64,000 nucleotides of DNA, from the NCBI GenBank assembly GCA_018466975.1, contig CM031557.1, positions 1,612,001 through 1,676,000 of the forward strand. Reading direction: 5' to 3'. The DNA is from Sparassis latifolia. Lineage: Eukaryota; Basidiomycota; Agaricomycetes; Polyporales; Sparassidaceae. Of this stretch, positions 38,210 through 50,396 are shown piece by piece (within the stretch, counting starts at the first letter, position 1; the number at the start of each line of letters is the position of its first letter). The position numbers were made by a program, and so were the translations under genes. The notes below the pieces were generated by a model. It saw only the letters and a program-made list of their open reading frames with translations, did no database searches and was not told the DNA's origin.

Positions 38210-39090
38210 TCACACGACTGTCTCTGGATGCGAAGCGAGCACGCCAGTCTGGGAGGGGAAGAATGCAGTGACTGCCTGGCCGAAGCCTGCGATACAGCCG
38301 ATGCACCCTGCCAGGAGTCATGGCCGGAGTACATCCCCAAGGGAATTCATCACGATAGAGTAGGCGGGCTCAGGGAGCATTCCGACGAAACATACCGCAA
38401 CCGTGCGGCCGATCAGAGAAGGCACCAGCCATATGATGAGCTTCAGACTGCAACGAGAGGTAAGTACTCAATAACGAGGTAACCATAAATACCCGATAGC
38501 GAAGATGACACGACGTTCGCCGGCCTAGACAGATATTCAGAGGAGCGGCGTTGACAGAGCGAAACAAACCAGCTTGCTCAGTCATAATAATGCTACCCGA
38601 CCCAGAGTAAGTCCTGTCAAAGGCTTGGCATGAGTTATGCGGTCGTCTTGTAAGGCGATCCAAAATGGGTGCTTACTGCCGGATAACGCTGAGGAAATGT
38701 ATCCGGAACAGGGACCACCATCTCGCACGTTGACCATGAAACTCACGATCCAACCTGAATAGACAGGGCTGCTAAAATATGCCATGAAAAGGACAAGGCT
38801 CACCTCCTACGATTACTTCTACACCGACGTAAACCAAGACAGGAAGGCTAACAGATACAGCGGCGCAAACGGAAGGTCAACTGTACTTGTCGTCCAATCT
38901 CAGGCCCGGGCTGAGGATGGGAATATTGTCAAACAATATTCCCAAGGCACTCTGGTAGAAAATATGTTAACACTAGGGTAGTGACTTGACATACTGAGAA
39001 ATCGCCGTCAAGAATGTAAGAAGTTATTTACGCGTGGTTGTGGTGGAACATGATAAGAACATACCAACCTTCTTCTGAGAGGCTGAGACC
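38210..39090 (-). pseudogene. Decayed C-terminal copy of the MFS transporter
   Basis: Minus-strand pieces match the neighbouring MFS gene in order: VYVGVEVIVGG, SGWIVSFMVNVRDGGPCSGY, PLTGLTLGRVALLWLNKL, LIIWLVPSLIGRTVAVCFVG, then SIVMNSLGDVLRPWLLAGC and a premature end after GVLASHPETVV. The match in the LYLLAFL-VLVYVGVEV region needs at least two frame changes, and the N-terminal half and last membrane segment are missing. A broken tandem duplicate, now separated from its parent by two inverted-repeat elements. Confidence 0.8.
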
Positions 39091-39194
39091 TGAAAACGGG
39101 AAAACATGAGTGACGTGTCGTGTCACGTTTCACTTCACCGCTTCGTTCCTTTCCTCCATTTTACTCAAGTCCTTTTCTTTCATCTCGTCAGAAG

Positions 39195-42100
39195 ATGGCG
39201 TCACCTTCACAGCAGTTGCCGCCAGGTTGGGCTGCAGAATGGTTGGTCTCCCGCGCACGAGTCCGTGTAACATTCTGAAGCAGTCTTAGGGACGCAAACA
39301 ACCAGCGGTACCTCTTCATCGGTGCGTGTTATATCTCCACAGTTGTGAATGTAGATGCTAACGGAAAGGTAGAAACCGCTACCGGACGTTCGCAATGGGA
39401 AGTGCCTGTCGCAGGAGTTGCAGGGCCGGACGGTCCTATAGACTCACCATCCGCATCTCCTCCCCCGACGAACCCACAACATCACGCGAAGCGCCGTCAA
39501 TACGCTGCTGGCCAGACGCAAGCTTACTATGGAAGTGCTGATGGTTTGGGTCCCACGGCATACGGGACTGCGCCCCAACAGCCGCAGCAACCAACGCAAT
39601 TGTTCACCCCAGGGCTCGCGGTGGAGAACCAGTTCCAGCAACAGCAGCAGATGCAGATGCAGGGCGCGCAGGCCTCGTACTTCTCTGGGGCGCAAGCCGA
39701 ACCAGAGTACATCAATGCGCCCGGGTTCGGGCAGCCACAGGCGCCGGTGGGCGCGCTGGCGGACCAGTTCGGGCAGATGAACATGGGGCAGAAATCGCTG
39801 CGGTTGTATACGACAAACCTGTTGACGGCACCACCGGACCCACGAGAGCTGCAGCGGTCACCGCCGGACATCTGCTTGCCACCGAACGCGTGCATCTCGC
39901 CGTCGCCGTACGCGAACGCACCCGCGTCGTACCAACGGTCCACGTTGAATGCGATCCCGGTGTCGAGCTCGCTGCTGAACAAGTCGAAAATTCCGCTCGC
40001 GCTCATCATCACGCCCTATCGGTCGCTCAAGGAGGGAGACGACCCGGTACCGGTCGTGTCGGACACAGTTATAGCGCGTTGCAGACGATGCAGGACGTAC
40101 ATCAATCCGTACGTGCAGTTCATTGACGGAGGTAACCGGTGAGTGCATACCGAGGTCCCTGTAAAGCGCTCTCACAGTTGACGGGTGATAGCTGGCGATG
40201 CTGTATGTGCAACATGTCGAATGAAGTTCCACAGTTGTTCGACTGGGATCAAGCCCGGAATCAACCTGGAGATAGGTGGGCGCGTGCAGAGCTGAACCAT
40301 GCAGTCGTCGAATTCGTCGCGCCTACAGAATACATGGTTCGACCCCCCCAACCGGCGGTGTACGTGTTTTTGATTGACGTCAGTCATGCTGCTGTTCAAT
40401 CTGGCATGGTGGCTACTGCGACACGCACTATACTTGAGAACCTTGACCGCATTCCGAACGAGGATAACAGGACCAAGGTCGCGATTGTCGCCTTTGATGT
40501 TTCGCTGTACTTCTTCTCATTGCCAGTAAGCTATTTCCGCATACATATATTATGTGCTTGTCCTAAGGTACGACAGGCTGGTTCGAGCGAGTCATCCATG
40601 CTCGTCGTCTCCGACATTGAAGACGTTTTCTTACCGAAGCCAACCGATCTTCTCATCAACCTCACAGATTCTCGCCCAGCTCTTGAGGCGCTCCTCGGCA
40701 GGCTCAGTGATATGTTCCAAGACAACCACACCATTGGAAGTGCATTGGGCCCTGCGCTGCAGGCTGGTTTCAAGTTGATGGTCTGTGTCATATTGTTGCT
40801 GCATCTTCTGAATTTCTAAGCTTCTGCAAAGGCTCCTATTGGTGGCAAGATCATGGTCCTCACGTCCAGTCTGCCCACCCTGGGCGCTGGCGCCCTGAAG
40901 AACAGGGAAGACCCGAAGATCCTTGGCACTAGCAAGGTGGGTATCCTGGTTGTTGAAGTGTTGTACCCTAACGCGACTGCAATCATAGGAGTCGGGGCTT
41001 CTACAAGCCGCATCACCCTTCTACAAAACGTTTGCCATTGAGTGCTCGAGGGCCCAAGTGTCCGTCGATATGTTCCTTTTTAGCGCCGCGTACCAGGATG
41101 TTGCAACCCTCGGTAAGCTTGAGCATAACCTCAAATGATGTCTTGATATCTGACTACGTCGTTCTCTCCTCAGCTTGCCTGCCTCATTACACCTCTGGTC
41201 AGACCTACTTCTATCCTGCGTTTAACGCCTCCCGCCCCGAAGATGCTGTTAAGTTCGCGCACGAGTTTGGAGAGGTCTTGGCTATGCCGATCATGCTGGA
41301 GGCTGTCATGCGTGTTCGTGCATCAAAAAGTATGTTTCTCAAGTATGCGCATTTACTCCAGAAGTATTGACGGCTGCTGTGTTAGACCTGCGTATGTCGT
41401 CGTTCCACGGCAACTTCTTTGTTCGCTCTACGGACCTACTCGCCATGCCTGCCGTTCCTCAGGACCAGTCGTATGCTATCGAGGTGCAGATCGAGGACAC
41501 CATAACTGCACCCTTCGTCGTGTTCCAGACGGCCGTATTGCACACGACATGCTACGGTGAGCGGACAACATATATATCTTCCTAGTTGTATACTGATCTC
41601 AAGTGGTATATCAGGCGAGCGCCGCATACGTGTCATCACGCTCGGGCTGCCCACTACGAACAACCTCTCTGATGTCTTCGCTTCCGCAGATCAAGTCGCA
41701 CTTGCGACCCTGCTCGCGAACAAGGCGGTCGAGCGCTCCCTCACACACAAGCTCGAGGACGCTCGCGATGCGCTCATGGCGAAGATGGTTGACATCCTCA
41801 CCGCATTCAAGGCAAACATGACCGCTGGCGGTGCAGGCGTTAGCGCGCAGTTGGCAATCTCGGAGAACCTGAAGATGCTACCTGTCCTTGTCCTTGGTCT
41901 ACTGAAGAACGTGAGTGAAAGTATCCTGTAGGTAGTCTTTTTTTGCTCATCTGATGTTTAGGTTGGGATTCGGCAAAGCGCCCAGATTCCTCCGGATTTG
42001 AGGGCGTATGCCCAGGCGCTCCTCACGACGATGCCCTCGCAGCTCCTCGTACCTTACCTCTATCCCATATTCTACTCGCTACATAACATGCCTCCTGAGG

Positions 42101-42698
42101 TACGAATTCCGCCCTTGTCTTATACCTTCTATCGCTAAATTTAGCGGTGCAATCAGTGCGGAACTGTTGGAGAGGAGGGTGTCATCATGCCCCCACCTCT
42201 TCCTCCAACGTCAGAAAGGCTTGAGAGACATGGACTATTCCTTATCGAGGACGGCCAGACGATCTTCCTGTGGGTTGGGCGGGATGCCGTTCCTCAACTG
42301 ATCATGGATGTCTTTAACCTACCGAACTACGAGGTATTACGAGGTGGGAAGGTGCGTTTCTCTAGATGTCTCTCCTTTTCACTGCGTTTTGACCAAATAC
42401 ATCACAATAGATGACATTGCCGCTCCTCGACAACCCCTTCTCGCAGCGTGTGAACGCTGTCATTCAAAAGACGCGTGAGATGCGACGTGGGCCGTATTAC
42501 CCACACTTGTACATCGTCAAGGAGGACGGCGAGCCCCCGCTGCGGTTGTGGGCTCTCAGCTGTCTCATCCAGGACCGTGCAGATGTCTTGCCCAGCTATC
42601 AGCAATTCATATCTCAGCTGCGGGACAAGGTGAGCGCACCAGTTTGATGAAGTCGTTGCACCGTTAACTCGTGTCTCCAGGCGAATGGGAGTTACTGA
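39195..42698 (+). CDS. SEC24: COPII coat protein Sec24, with N-terminal WW signature
   Basis: Cargo-binding subunit of the inner COPII coat on ER exit sites; pairs with Sec23. Exons 39195-39241, 39290-39321, 39373-40138, 40192-40525, from 40577 on, and a last exon ending TGA at 42696-42698 (ANGSY). Sec24 parts in order: a Gln-rich leader, [15 protein letters not shown], the zinc finger CRRC...CCMC around the 40138/40192 intron, the trunk domain with [17 protein letters not shown] and TESSML-type [18 protein letters not shown], helical region [17 protein letters not shown], and gelsolin-like [17 protein letters not shown]. Residues 8-38, spread over exons 1-3, read LPPGW at 8-12, W16, RYLF at 22-25 and SQWEVP at 33-38: W12 and W35 are 22 residues apart and P38 follows, the classical WW-domain spacing. 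All junctions keep frame. The ATG at 39195 is the first in frame. Confidence 0.93.
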
Positions 42699-42997
42699 AT
42701 GTGAGGTTTGAAGGACTGGTCTTGGATGCAAATTCGCGTCGGCATTTCCGTTTCGTTTTCGTTTTTACGTACGATATCAGGTAGTAGGTTTCTCTCCTCT
42801 ATAAGAGCCTTGGACTTGAATTCGAGACCGCGGGGCAGGCATTAATACCATGACTTTGATCCCCTCAAGCATATGGTATGTAGAAGTGTTTATAAATTAT
42901 ATGCAATGCAGACTCAGCACAACGACAACACATTCACTGCCAGTACCTTAAAAGTAATGGTGAAAATCAAGCATAAACTTCCCTTCCACTAAGCTTC
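42699..42997. other. Convergent gene ends of SEC24 and SEC2
   Basis: About 300 bp between the two stop codons; no feature recognised. Confidence 0.4.
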
Positions 42998-45900
42998 CTA
43001 TCGCACGCCGCCGATGCGCGCCCAGAACATCTCCTCCCGCAGCCGGACGAGCTCCTTCCACGTCCGCTCCTCCCAGCTAGCATCGCCCACGTATGCACCG
43101 ATGTACGCGCCAGTGCTCTCGTCGGAACTGCGTTCCTCTTCGCTGGTTTCCTTGGGCTCGATGGACGTATCCGAGTCCGGAGCACCGTTCAGCGACTTGC
43201 CCTCCACGCGCTCCGCTACCCCGTTCCCGTTCACTGACGCGGACGTGGAGTACGATGGTGCGTCCTCGGATGGCGCTTCGTAGAGACTTTCATCGGCGTC
43301 CTTCAGCTCTTCCAGGGCAGGCGAGGCTGCTGCCGTTCGCTCATCTTCAGTTGGAGTTTCTGTAGCTGTTTCCCCATTTAATTGTGCTACATCATCCGAT
43401 TGCTCAGCTTCTGTCTCCGCAGATTCATCTTGCTCCGCGTCTGCAGGTTCTACTGCTTCGGTAGTAGGCTGTCCGTGAACAGTTTCATCGTCCTCTGTAG
43501 GCTGGACCTTAGACGCTTCGACTGTCGCTGCCTCCTCTTGCGCCGTTGCACCAGGCTCAGTACCATTCGACGCAAACCCATTGGTCTCGACCACAGGTGG
43601 AGCCTCAGACTGTGCGGGTTCGGGAGCCATAGATACGCGTACCCGTGCAGCCGCACGGCGGGGAAGTGGTGGTGGAGCGGCGGGCGCAGCCTTCTCAGTC
43701 TCTGGCTGATTCGGCGCTGGGGCGTCGGTGGTAGCAGGTTCTGCGAGAGCTACTTCAATAGGCTCGGCAGCAACAGGCTCGGCAGCCTCAGTAGAAACAG
43801 GCTGAAGTGAGTCCGCAGTGACTAGCTCTTGTGTTGGAGGCTGCACTGACTCCACGGTGATGTCCTCAGGCTCGGGCGTGGGCGGGGAAGACAGCGGGAG
43901 AGGGATGGTAGATGGCGTGCCCGGGCGCGACGAGGCGAGTGAGGCCGGCCCTTCCTTGGGTGTGGCGAATTGGTCTTGCGACTCTGCGTGCGCTATTGGG
44001 GGAGGAAGATGCTCCGCGGCTAGTGGCTCCTTTGTATGCGACACGTCCTCGTGGCCAGTAGAGCCCGTCGCGTCAGGTTTCTCTGCGCCGTCCACACGAT
44101 CGACGGTCGTGGTTGAAAGGTTGGCTTTCGACGTCAGGCCGCGCTGCCGGTTCCGCGGAGGCAGTGGCGGAGGCACCGCCCGCAGTGATCCAGGTATTAC
44201 GACCGAGGACAGGGACGCAGACTTCGAAGGATGAGTGGGGGGCGGCGCGTAAATTCGTCTCGCCGTGGGTGGCGGCGACTTGGGCAACGTCTTCTCCTCA
44301 GGCTTCTCCCTAATCTGGGGCTCCTTCTCTTCTTTCTCTGGCGTAGTTACGCCGCTGCTGAGGCTGCGCTGCACCGAGCCCCACAGCATCCCGATACCCA
44401 TGCGCGAGCGGCGCGGGGGCACGGGCGGCCTCTCCGCGCCCGACACGCCATTTACAAGCGCGGGCTTCTCGGAGCCGTTCGGCGTAGGCGAAACGTATAA
44501 ACTCTCCTCCCAGACCTTCTCGACCACGCACGTACGCACGAACGCCCAGAGCGAGCACGTCGTCCGGAGCCGCATCAGACACCACCGCGTCGTGCAGAGC
44601 GGGTATATCGTCGACTGCCGGGCCGGCACCGCGGGCTGCTGCGAGGAGACCGGCAGCGACACCGGCAAACCCGAGGATGTCGCGTCCAGCCGGAAGATGT
44701 AGATCTGTGATGGCGGATCGGTGGCCGGAGGCGGGAGGGAGTCGCGCTTGTGTGATGGGTTGGGGCTCGAAATCGACTGCACCAACGAGTTCTTGAACAA
44801 ACTGGAAGACCATGAGTTATTATGTAGGCTAGAGCGCGGAAGCCCGTTAGAGGCTAGTGGCGTGTCGCTCGCGGAGGAAGAACCGAAAATAGGAAAGCCA
44901 CATAGAGCACACATAACATGGCTGTGCCCAGTCCCGGGAATGACGGATGGTGCGAGCTCTTCTAGCAGTGTCGTAGTCGACATGGGCTCAACGGTGAGTT
45001 GCCCGCTATGGATAGCAGACAGCACCGACCTTCGCGAGAGCCAGTTGAGCGACGGCGCGAGGTCTAAGCGCACGGTAGGATCCCTGCGAGTAGGAGATCA
45101 GTGGAACGTGCCAAATGAAGTCATTGCGACCCACGAGTCTTCCGTGACCAGTCTCGCAAGGAACGGCTGAGGGAGGAGGGTTGACATCGCCGGCGGCTGC
45201 TGGCTCGCTGGTCGGATAGAGCGCAAATGGGAGATGAACGCGAGATACTCCTGATACGGCGCATGTGAGGAGAGTAAACGCGGTCCTGTCGAACGGCTGC
45301 GTTCCTGGGACCGCTCAACCCACTTTCCTTTGCCCATGGTGACCCGCATGTCCTCCACCCTCCTATCAGCAGTCTCCTTCTCCGCCTCGAGGGCCTGCAT
45401 CTGAGCCTGCAGTACGCCGACGACCTCCTCAGCGCCTCTGAGCGCACGCTCCGTCTCCTCCACCTTGCGCTCGCTGCGGGCCTGGGCCATGCGGGCCTCC
45501 GCGACCATGCTATTCGCCTGGTTGAAGAGCGAGGCACTGAGATCGTCGAGGTCCTTCTCGATCTCGGCGCGCGCGGACTCCGCCTGGCCGCGCTGTGCAG
45601 CCTCGTCGGTCGCGCGCTCCATGAGACGGGTGAGCTCGGCGGTGACGTTGTCCTTCTCGACGAGCAGGCCGGTGCTCACGGCGGAGAGGTGCTGGGAGCG
45701 TTCGAGCTCGAGGTTGGAGATCTTGAGCGTAGACGAGCGGAGATTGGACGTGGTGACGTGCAGCTCGTCCTCGAGGTTGGACATGCGGTCATAGGAGCCA
45801 ACGAGCTTGTTGTTCAGCTGGGAGACCTGGCCGAAGAGGTCCTGGATCTGCGAGCGCAGAGAGGCGATGACCATCGCTTGCGCATCGGGGTCGCTGTTGC

Positions 45901-46030
45901 GCCGTCGGAGGTGTGCGTCTTGGCCGTTGACCCCTCTTGGCACGACCGTCGTCTTCTGTTCGAGTAGATCTGCTTCCTGGTTGAGTTCGTGCATCTCTGA
46001 GTCGACAGAGAACACTCGAGCGTGCGGCAT
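42998..46030 (-). CDS. SEC2: Sec2-type Rab guanine-nucleotide exchange factor
   Basis: Activates the exocytic Rab GTPase (Sec4/Rab8) on secretory vesicles. Exons 45135-46030 and 42998-45083 with a 51-nt intron give 993 codons. A long coiled coil runs about residues 45-225. The Sec2/Rabin8 GEF core is at about 155-195, with EIEKDLDDLSASLFNQANSM and VAEARMAQARSERKVEETER. A conserved second region follows the intron: DPTVRLDLAPSLNWLSRRSV, a Cys pair MCALCGFPIFG, then YPLCTTRWCLMRLRTTCSLW with FVRTCVVEKVWEE, as in fungal Sec2-like proteins. The C-terminal 450 residues are Pro/Glu/Ala/Thr-rich and probably disordered, with several PxxP stretches (PPVPPRRSR, AVPPPLPPRNR) that could bind SH3 domains. 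It ends RLREEMFWARIGGVR. The neighbour SEC24 acts earlier in the same secretory pathway. Confidence 0.92.
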
Positions 46031-46492
46031 CGACAGGACGAGCTCGTGTCACCCAGGATTCGCGCCTGCTAGCAGTGACTGAGATTCCTCAAAGTTCCAG
46101 TAAGGTCGCCGACCTCGGCAGTCCTAGCAGAAATATGACAGCGGCGAGCAAACGAATAGAGAAAGAAAAAGACAAGAAATGAGAAAGGAAGACTGGAGAA
46201 AAGTAGGGCGCGGTGAAGTCAAGCCACAAATTAAATTAAATTAAATTATTTAAATCGGACTGATTTAGAATGCGGCAAGTCTCTCTACAGTATTACCTCA
46301 CTTTCGCAGAACTGTCTGTGTTCAAAGAAATTGTCTATGTGTTCTCTTGAGACCCGGAATAATTTTAGGTAGGAGAAGCTTAAAATTTGCGCGCGTAATC
46401 ATCGAAAACATTCAGCGGTCCGCATCTGTAGCTTACGTAACGTTCATTACTTTCAGCGTGGATAGGCAAGAGTCACTTGCACCGTGACCACA
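46031..46492. other. Divergent promoter region between SEC2 and the SPP2-like gene
   Basis: 462 bp shared upstream region of two head-to-head genes. It contains an A/T-rich run of TTAAA units (about 46230-46252) but no other recognised motif. Confidence 0.4.
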
Positions 46493-47930
46493 ATGTCGTC
46501 GGCGACGACGAGCAAGGTATCCTTCACCATCCGACGCCCGACACCTGTGTCTCGCGACGAATCGTCTGGCGGCGACTCTGACTCCGGTTTCAAGGTCCCT
46601 CATCTTCCGCGGCACCTCGTCAGCGGCGGGAGTACTCGGGCAGCCCCCTCGCGCGCAGCGCTCCTGCCTCACCCAAACCTAACTCGCGCAAGTACACGGA
46701 GCGGGACAGCTCGGATGAGGACGAAGAGATCGAGGATGAGCTCGTGACAGGGTTCGATAGCTTCGGTGTGCAGCGGTGTGTCTTTTCAGATTCCCCCGTG
46801 AGGTCAGGTTCTCAACTCACAGCAGTACGCTTCTGTTGCAGGCTGCATGAGAAGCGAAAAGAGCCTCAGGGGCCTCTGGTTATCCCAGCGCTGAAGAATA
46901 AGGACTGGCGCGAGCTTGCGAGGAAACGCAAGGCCTTGTATGTCCCTCCTAGTGCCCAGGCGGAGACGGGCGCAGATGGCAGCGTCGGTGGGCTTGGCAC
47001 TAGGGATGCAATCAATTCGGGTGCACAGCTATCTGGCCTTCAGATGAAGAAGCGCGTCAAGCTCGAGGACGAGGCTACGGCTGTCGAGGAAGCACATGAG
47101 ACACAAGTAGTTGCCAAGGTAGAGAATGAGGTGAAGGAAGAAGAAACAGAGGACCAGAAGGCCATTCGTTTACTCCTCGCGCGTGCGCGCTCGGACGATG
47201 CCACAGGGCTCGACGGTCCCGCCATTGAAGCCATCCCTCCACCCAGCGAGGACGACGCATACCGTCAGGACGTCGTGGAGCTCCCGGAATCCGCATCACT
47301 TGAGGACTACGAACGTATTCCAGTCTCACAATTTGGTGCCGCGCTGCTGCGTGGCATGGGCTGGAAGGAGGGCACTTCGGCGAGCAAGAAAAACAAGGGC
47401 CTCATCGAGCCGTGGCTGCCACAGGCGCGGCCCGCACTGCTCGGTATCGGCGCGAAGGAACGAGAGGTGTTCGACGACGGGTCAAAAGGGAAAAAGGCAG
47501 GAAGGGCAAGCCAGACAAGAAGTACATCCCAGTGGTGAAGCGGGAGAGGCAGCCGGGCGAAGGTTCTGGCTCCGGTACCGGTTCGGGCACGTCGTCGAGA
47601 AGACGTTCACCGTCCCCCATTCGCACCAGCTCGAGGCGCGCCTCGAGATCACCGTCTCCAGAACGCAGGCGCGACCGGGACAGACGTGATGCAGATTATG
47701 ACCGCGACAAGGGCAGGGATAGCAAGGACAGAGAGCCCGATCTGAACAGGGACAGGGGCGGAAACAGAGACAGAGACAGGTACCTGGATAAGGGAGAAAG
47801 GGATAGAGACAGAGATATGGACCGCCGAAGGGACGATCGTCGATGGGAGGGCGACAGACGGGCGGAGAGCTCGGGGGATAGGTATGATTCAGATGGTCGT
47901 CGCCGTGACAAGGATCGCAGAGGCTACTGA
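46493..47930 (+). CDS. SPP2/GPKOW-type splicing factor, with two frame breaks
   Basis: Spliceosome protein of the Spp2/GPKOW family, which binds and activates the DEAH ATPase Prp2. Exons 46493-46775 and 46842-47930. It starts MSSATTSKVSFTIRRPTPVS, continues SGFKVPHLPRHLVSGGS, then an acidic SSDEDEEIEDELVTGFDSFG at the end of exon 1, LHEKRKEPQGPLVIPALKNK, and the Spp2 G-patch-like motif YERIPVSQFGAALLRGMGWK (around 47310-47370). The C-terminus is an RD/RS-rich tail (RRRDRDRRDADYDRD). Two breaks: in the C5 run 46644-46648 and near AAAAGGGAAAAAGG (47484-47497). One added base at each restores 457 codons and joins KGKK to GRKGKPDKKYIPVVKRER. Both are at homopolymers. Confidence 0.85.
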
Positions 47931-48700
47931 TCATACTTTTAGATTCTATATTCACGTATCAATGTCAATGTGCAGAACATAGTCAACATAGTTAGGTGGT
48001 GTTCGGGTTGCCGATCCCATATCGTGTGTTCATGCGAGGACACAACCGCTGTGGCGCTCATTAATTTCTGCGCAAGTTTGCGTACAGGCTTCTCTGACAG
48101 AAAGATTGGGTTCCTCTTAGTTCAGTATGTAAGGTAACAATGACCAATTATGCACAAGGATGCTCCATACCCAATGTATCAACTTTCTGCAAGTACATTA
48201 CAAACGTAATGAGTGAGACTCATTCATCTTTTTCAAGCTGCGAACAGACCGAGAACATCAAGCGTACGGCGACAGATCAAGAGTACGTGCGTATACCGAT
48301 ACTTGAATACCAACATCTATCCCAATTACTTTCCTGCCAAGTCCATCCACTCACCCGGCCTCGAATCAGCCAGCGTAACGTCTCGAATGCTATCCAAGAG
48401 AGGTCCATATCTTCTAAGTAGCACAGCGCCCAGGGCGCAACGGCATACGATCCCTCCATCGACAGCACACATTAGTGATGGGTATCCGTGTAAGTAGGTA
48501 GCGATAGCTTCGACGCGGCCCCAGCCGCGGTTGCATCTCGCAATGGAAGGGTATGGATCTGTACATGGCTTTGAACAGCAGCGAGAAATCCTAGAACGAG
48601 TGTGGAGCGAGCAACGGGCCTGTAAATTCGTCATCGGCATGCCAGGAGAGCCATGAAGGAATGAGGACGCACGAATATGTACAGTATATGACATGCGGTT
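47931..48700. other. Intergenic, convergent gene ends
   Basis: 770 bp between the SPP2-like gene (+) and a membrane-protein gene (-). ORFs of 60-120 codons near 48140-48700 lack any recognisable domain. Confidence 0.4.
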
Positions 48701-50396
48701 CTAGAGAACCTGCGGCTTGATGTCGGATGCGGCGTCTTCCCCAGATTCGATGTCGCCAATCTTTCGGCTCTCCACGTCTGGTACGCCGTACGGCGATCCT
48801 TCGTCGGCGACCGCGAATGTTTGCATCTGGAACCGCGCAAGTAGGGTAATCAGCCATAGGTCCTAAGAGGCAACCAATAGAACGGTAGCGTACCTGGACA
48901 TGCACGCCGCCGCTGAGGCTCTTGGGGCCCATCGGGTGGTTGTAGGTGTGGTGGCTCGCGGCGGGGTTCGCGGCGGTGTGGAAGCCGCCGCTGGTACTCG
49001 AGCTGAACGTGGAATGATGAGATAATGGCCATGGAAGGGTATTGACTGTGTTGACTGACTATACCTGGGCACCGTTGGGGGTGAATTTGGAGAGACGGCG
49101 TACCGCGCGGGAAGCGACGATCTGCCGGTATGTCAGACCTCACTAAATTATGTTCGTCGCTACAAAGGAGACACAACTCACGGTTGACGCGACAGCCGCG
49201 GGCACGTTGAAGACCACGCTCATGACGGAGTTCAGGTCGAGCAGCATGAACACGGTCGCGATCAAATTCGCGATGAAGCTACGTCAGACTATCAGCTACT
49301 GGAACACAACGTGGCTCGCTAAGCATACTCACGCGACGAGGAAGTAGATTAGGCCATCCTTGAAGAGCAGCCGGATGAGCTGCGAGTGTCCCGCGCGAGG
49401 CGCGAGCTTCAGCGCGCTGAGTGTCATGACGAGCGCGTCGAAGCACATCGAGTAGATGAACGTCGCCGCGAGGATGGTGTTGCTTGTGTGAGTGATCACA
49501 CAACCAGTGCCGGGCACCCACTGTGCTTTCAGGAGCACTCCTGTCGACGAGGTAGATAAATTAGTGGAAGGTGTTAAGCCAAACGGACGACGACCTGCCT
49601 TGCAGTATCAACGCCCAGTGTCCTAGGATGACGATGACCAGAAGGATGACGATGTAGCGATTTTGGGACCAGATAGCCATTCTAACGTCACGCCTCAGCA
49701 TGCGGTTAACGCGTGCAACAGTTGCCCCACTTACGTGCGCAGGGAGAGGTTGATGCTTGCCAATCCAACAGCCGCATCACCGGCCAACTGTGATAAGAGT
49801 ACACGATCAGACATCTCAATTGACACACGATCGATCACGGACGCTCACCTGGTTGAACGTGTACAGGGCCTGGCAATTAATTTCGCTGAAGAGGACAATA
49901 CTTGTTTAGAGGAAGATGCGACAACTGATTTCGCTGAGAACTCACGATGTCACATCCAGTGCAGTCAGGCTGGACAGGTTCGAACACAGTGAGCTTCGGA
50001 ATGTGAATGCAAGAAGAGAAGACGTACATGCCAATCATGGCAAAGAAGAGACAGTATCGGCCCAACCAATAGAAGATCTGCACAGTTCCGTGAGACAGGT
50101 CAACAACGACTGACGCAGATCATATACCAATCGCCAGTTGAACTGCTTCTTGCCCGCTAAGAACGCCCAGTCGAATTCAAGCGAAACCGCGAATTCCCAA
50201 CTGCCAACATAAAATCAGCCAAGTATGCCCGACAGAAGTACAGTTTTCATACAAGTAGACACCTGCGAGGCAGTGCATCAACTTTGTGAACGCGTCTGTA
50301 ACAAGAAAACGTCAACGATACTTCGGCTGCACCTAACGAGACAGAGTACTGACCTGCGTCGACGGCAAGCTCAGCTTCAGATGACCAGTCAACCAT
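48701..50396 (-). CDS. Uncharacterised multi-pass membrane protein, copy A
   Basis: Member of a large, uncharacterised Agaricomycete membrane-protein family. Exons read in order: MVDWSSEAELAVDADAFTKL, CLAGVYL, WEFAVSLEFDWAFLAGKKQF, NWRLIFYWLGRYCLFFAMIG, MAIWSQNRYIVILLVIVILG, HWALILQG, CVITHTSNTILAATFIYSMC, FDALVMTLSALKLAP, LIRLLFKDGLIYFLVAFIAN, LIATVFMLLDLNSVMSVVFN and VPAAVASTIVASRAVRRLS, then a Ser/Thr-rich cytosolic tail ending DIESGEDAASDIKPQVL with stop at 48701-48703. About seven hydrophobic segments are visible. Start ATG at 50396 is confirmed by the parallel MVDW start of copy B (56514). Exons are short (about 10 in all). No enzyme motif; topology resembles a seven-helix receptor but function is unknown. 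Confidence 0.8.

Noticed and set aside
46600..46740. Alternative idea that SPP2-like exon 1 ends early and the acidic part is a separate gene
   Set aside because: KVPHLPRHL and the acidic DELVTGFD block belong to the same family order, and one added base in the C5 run joins them.
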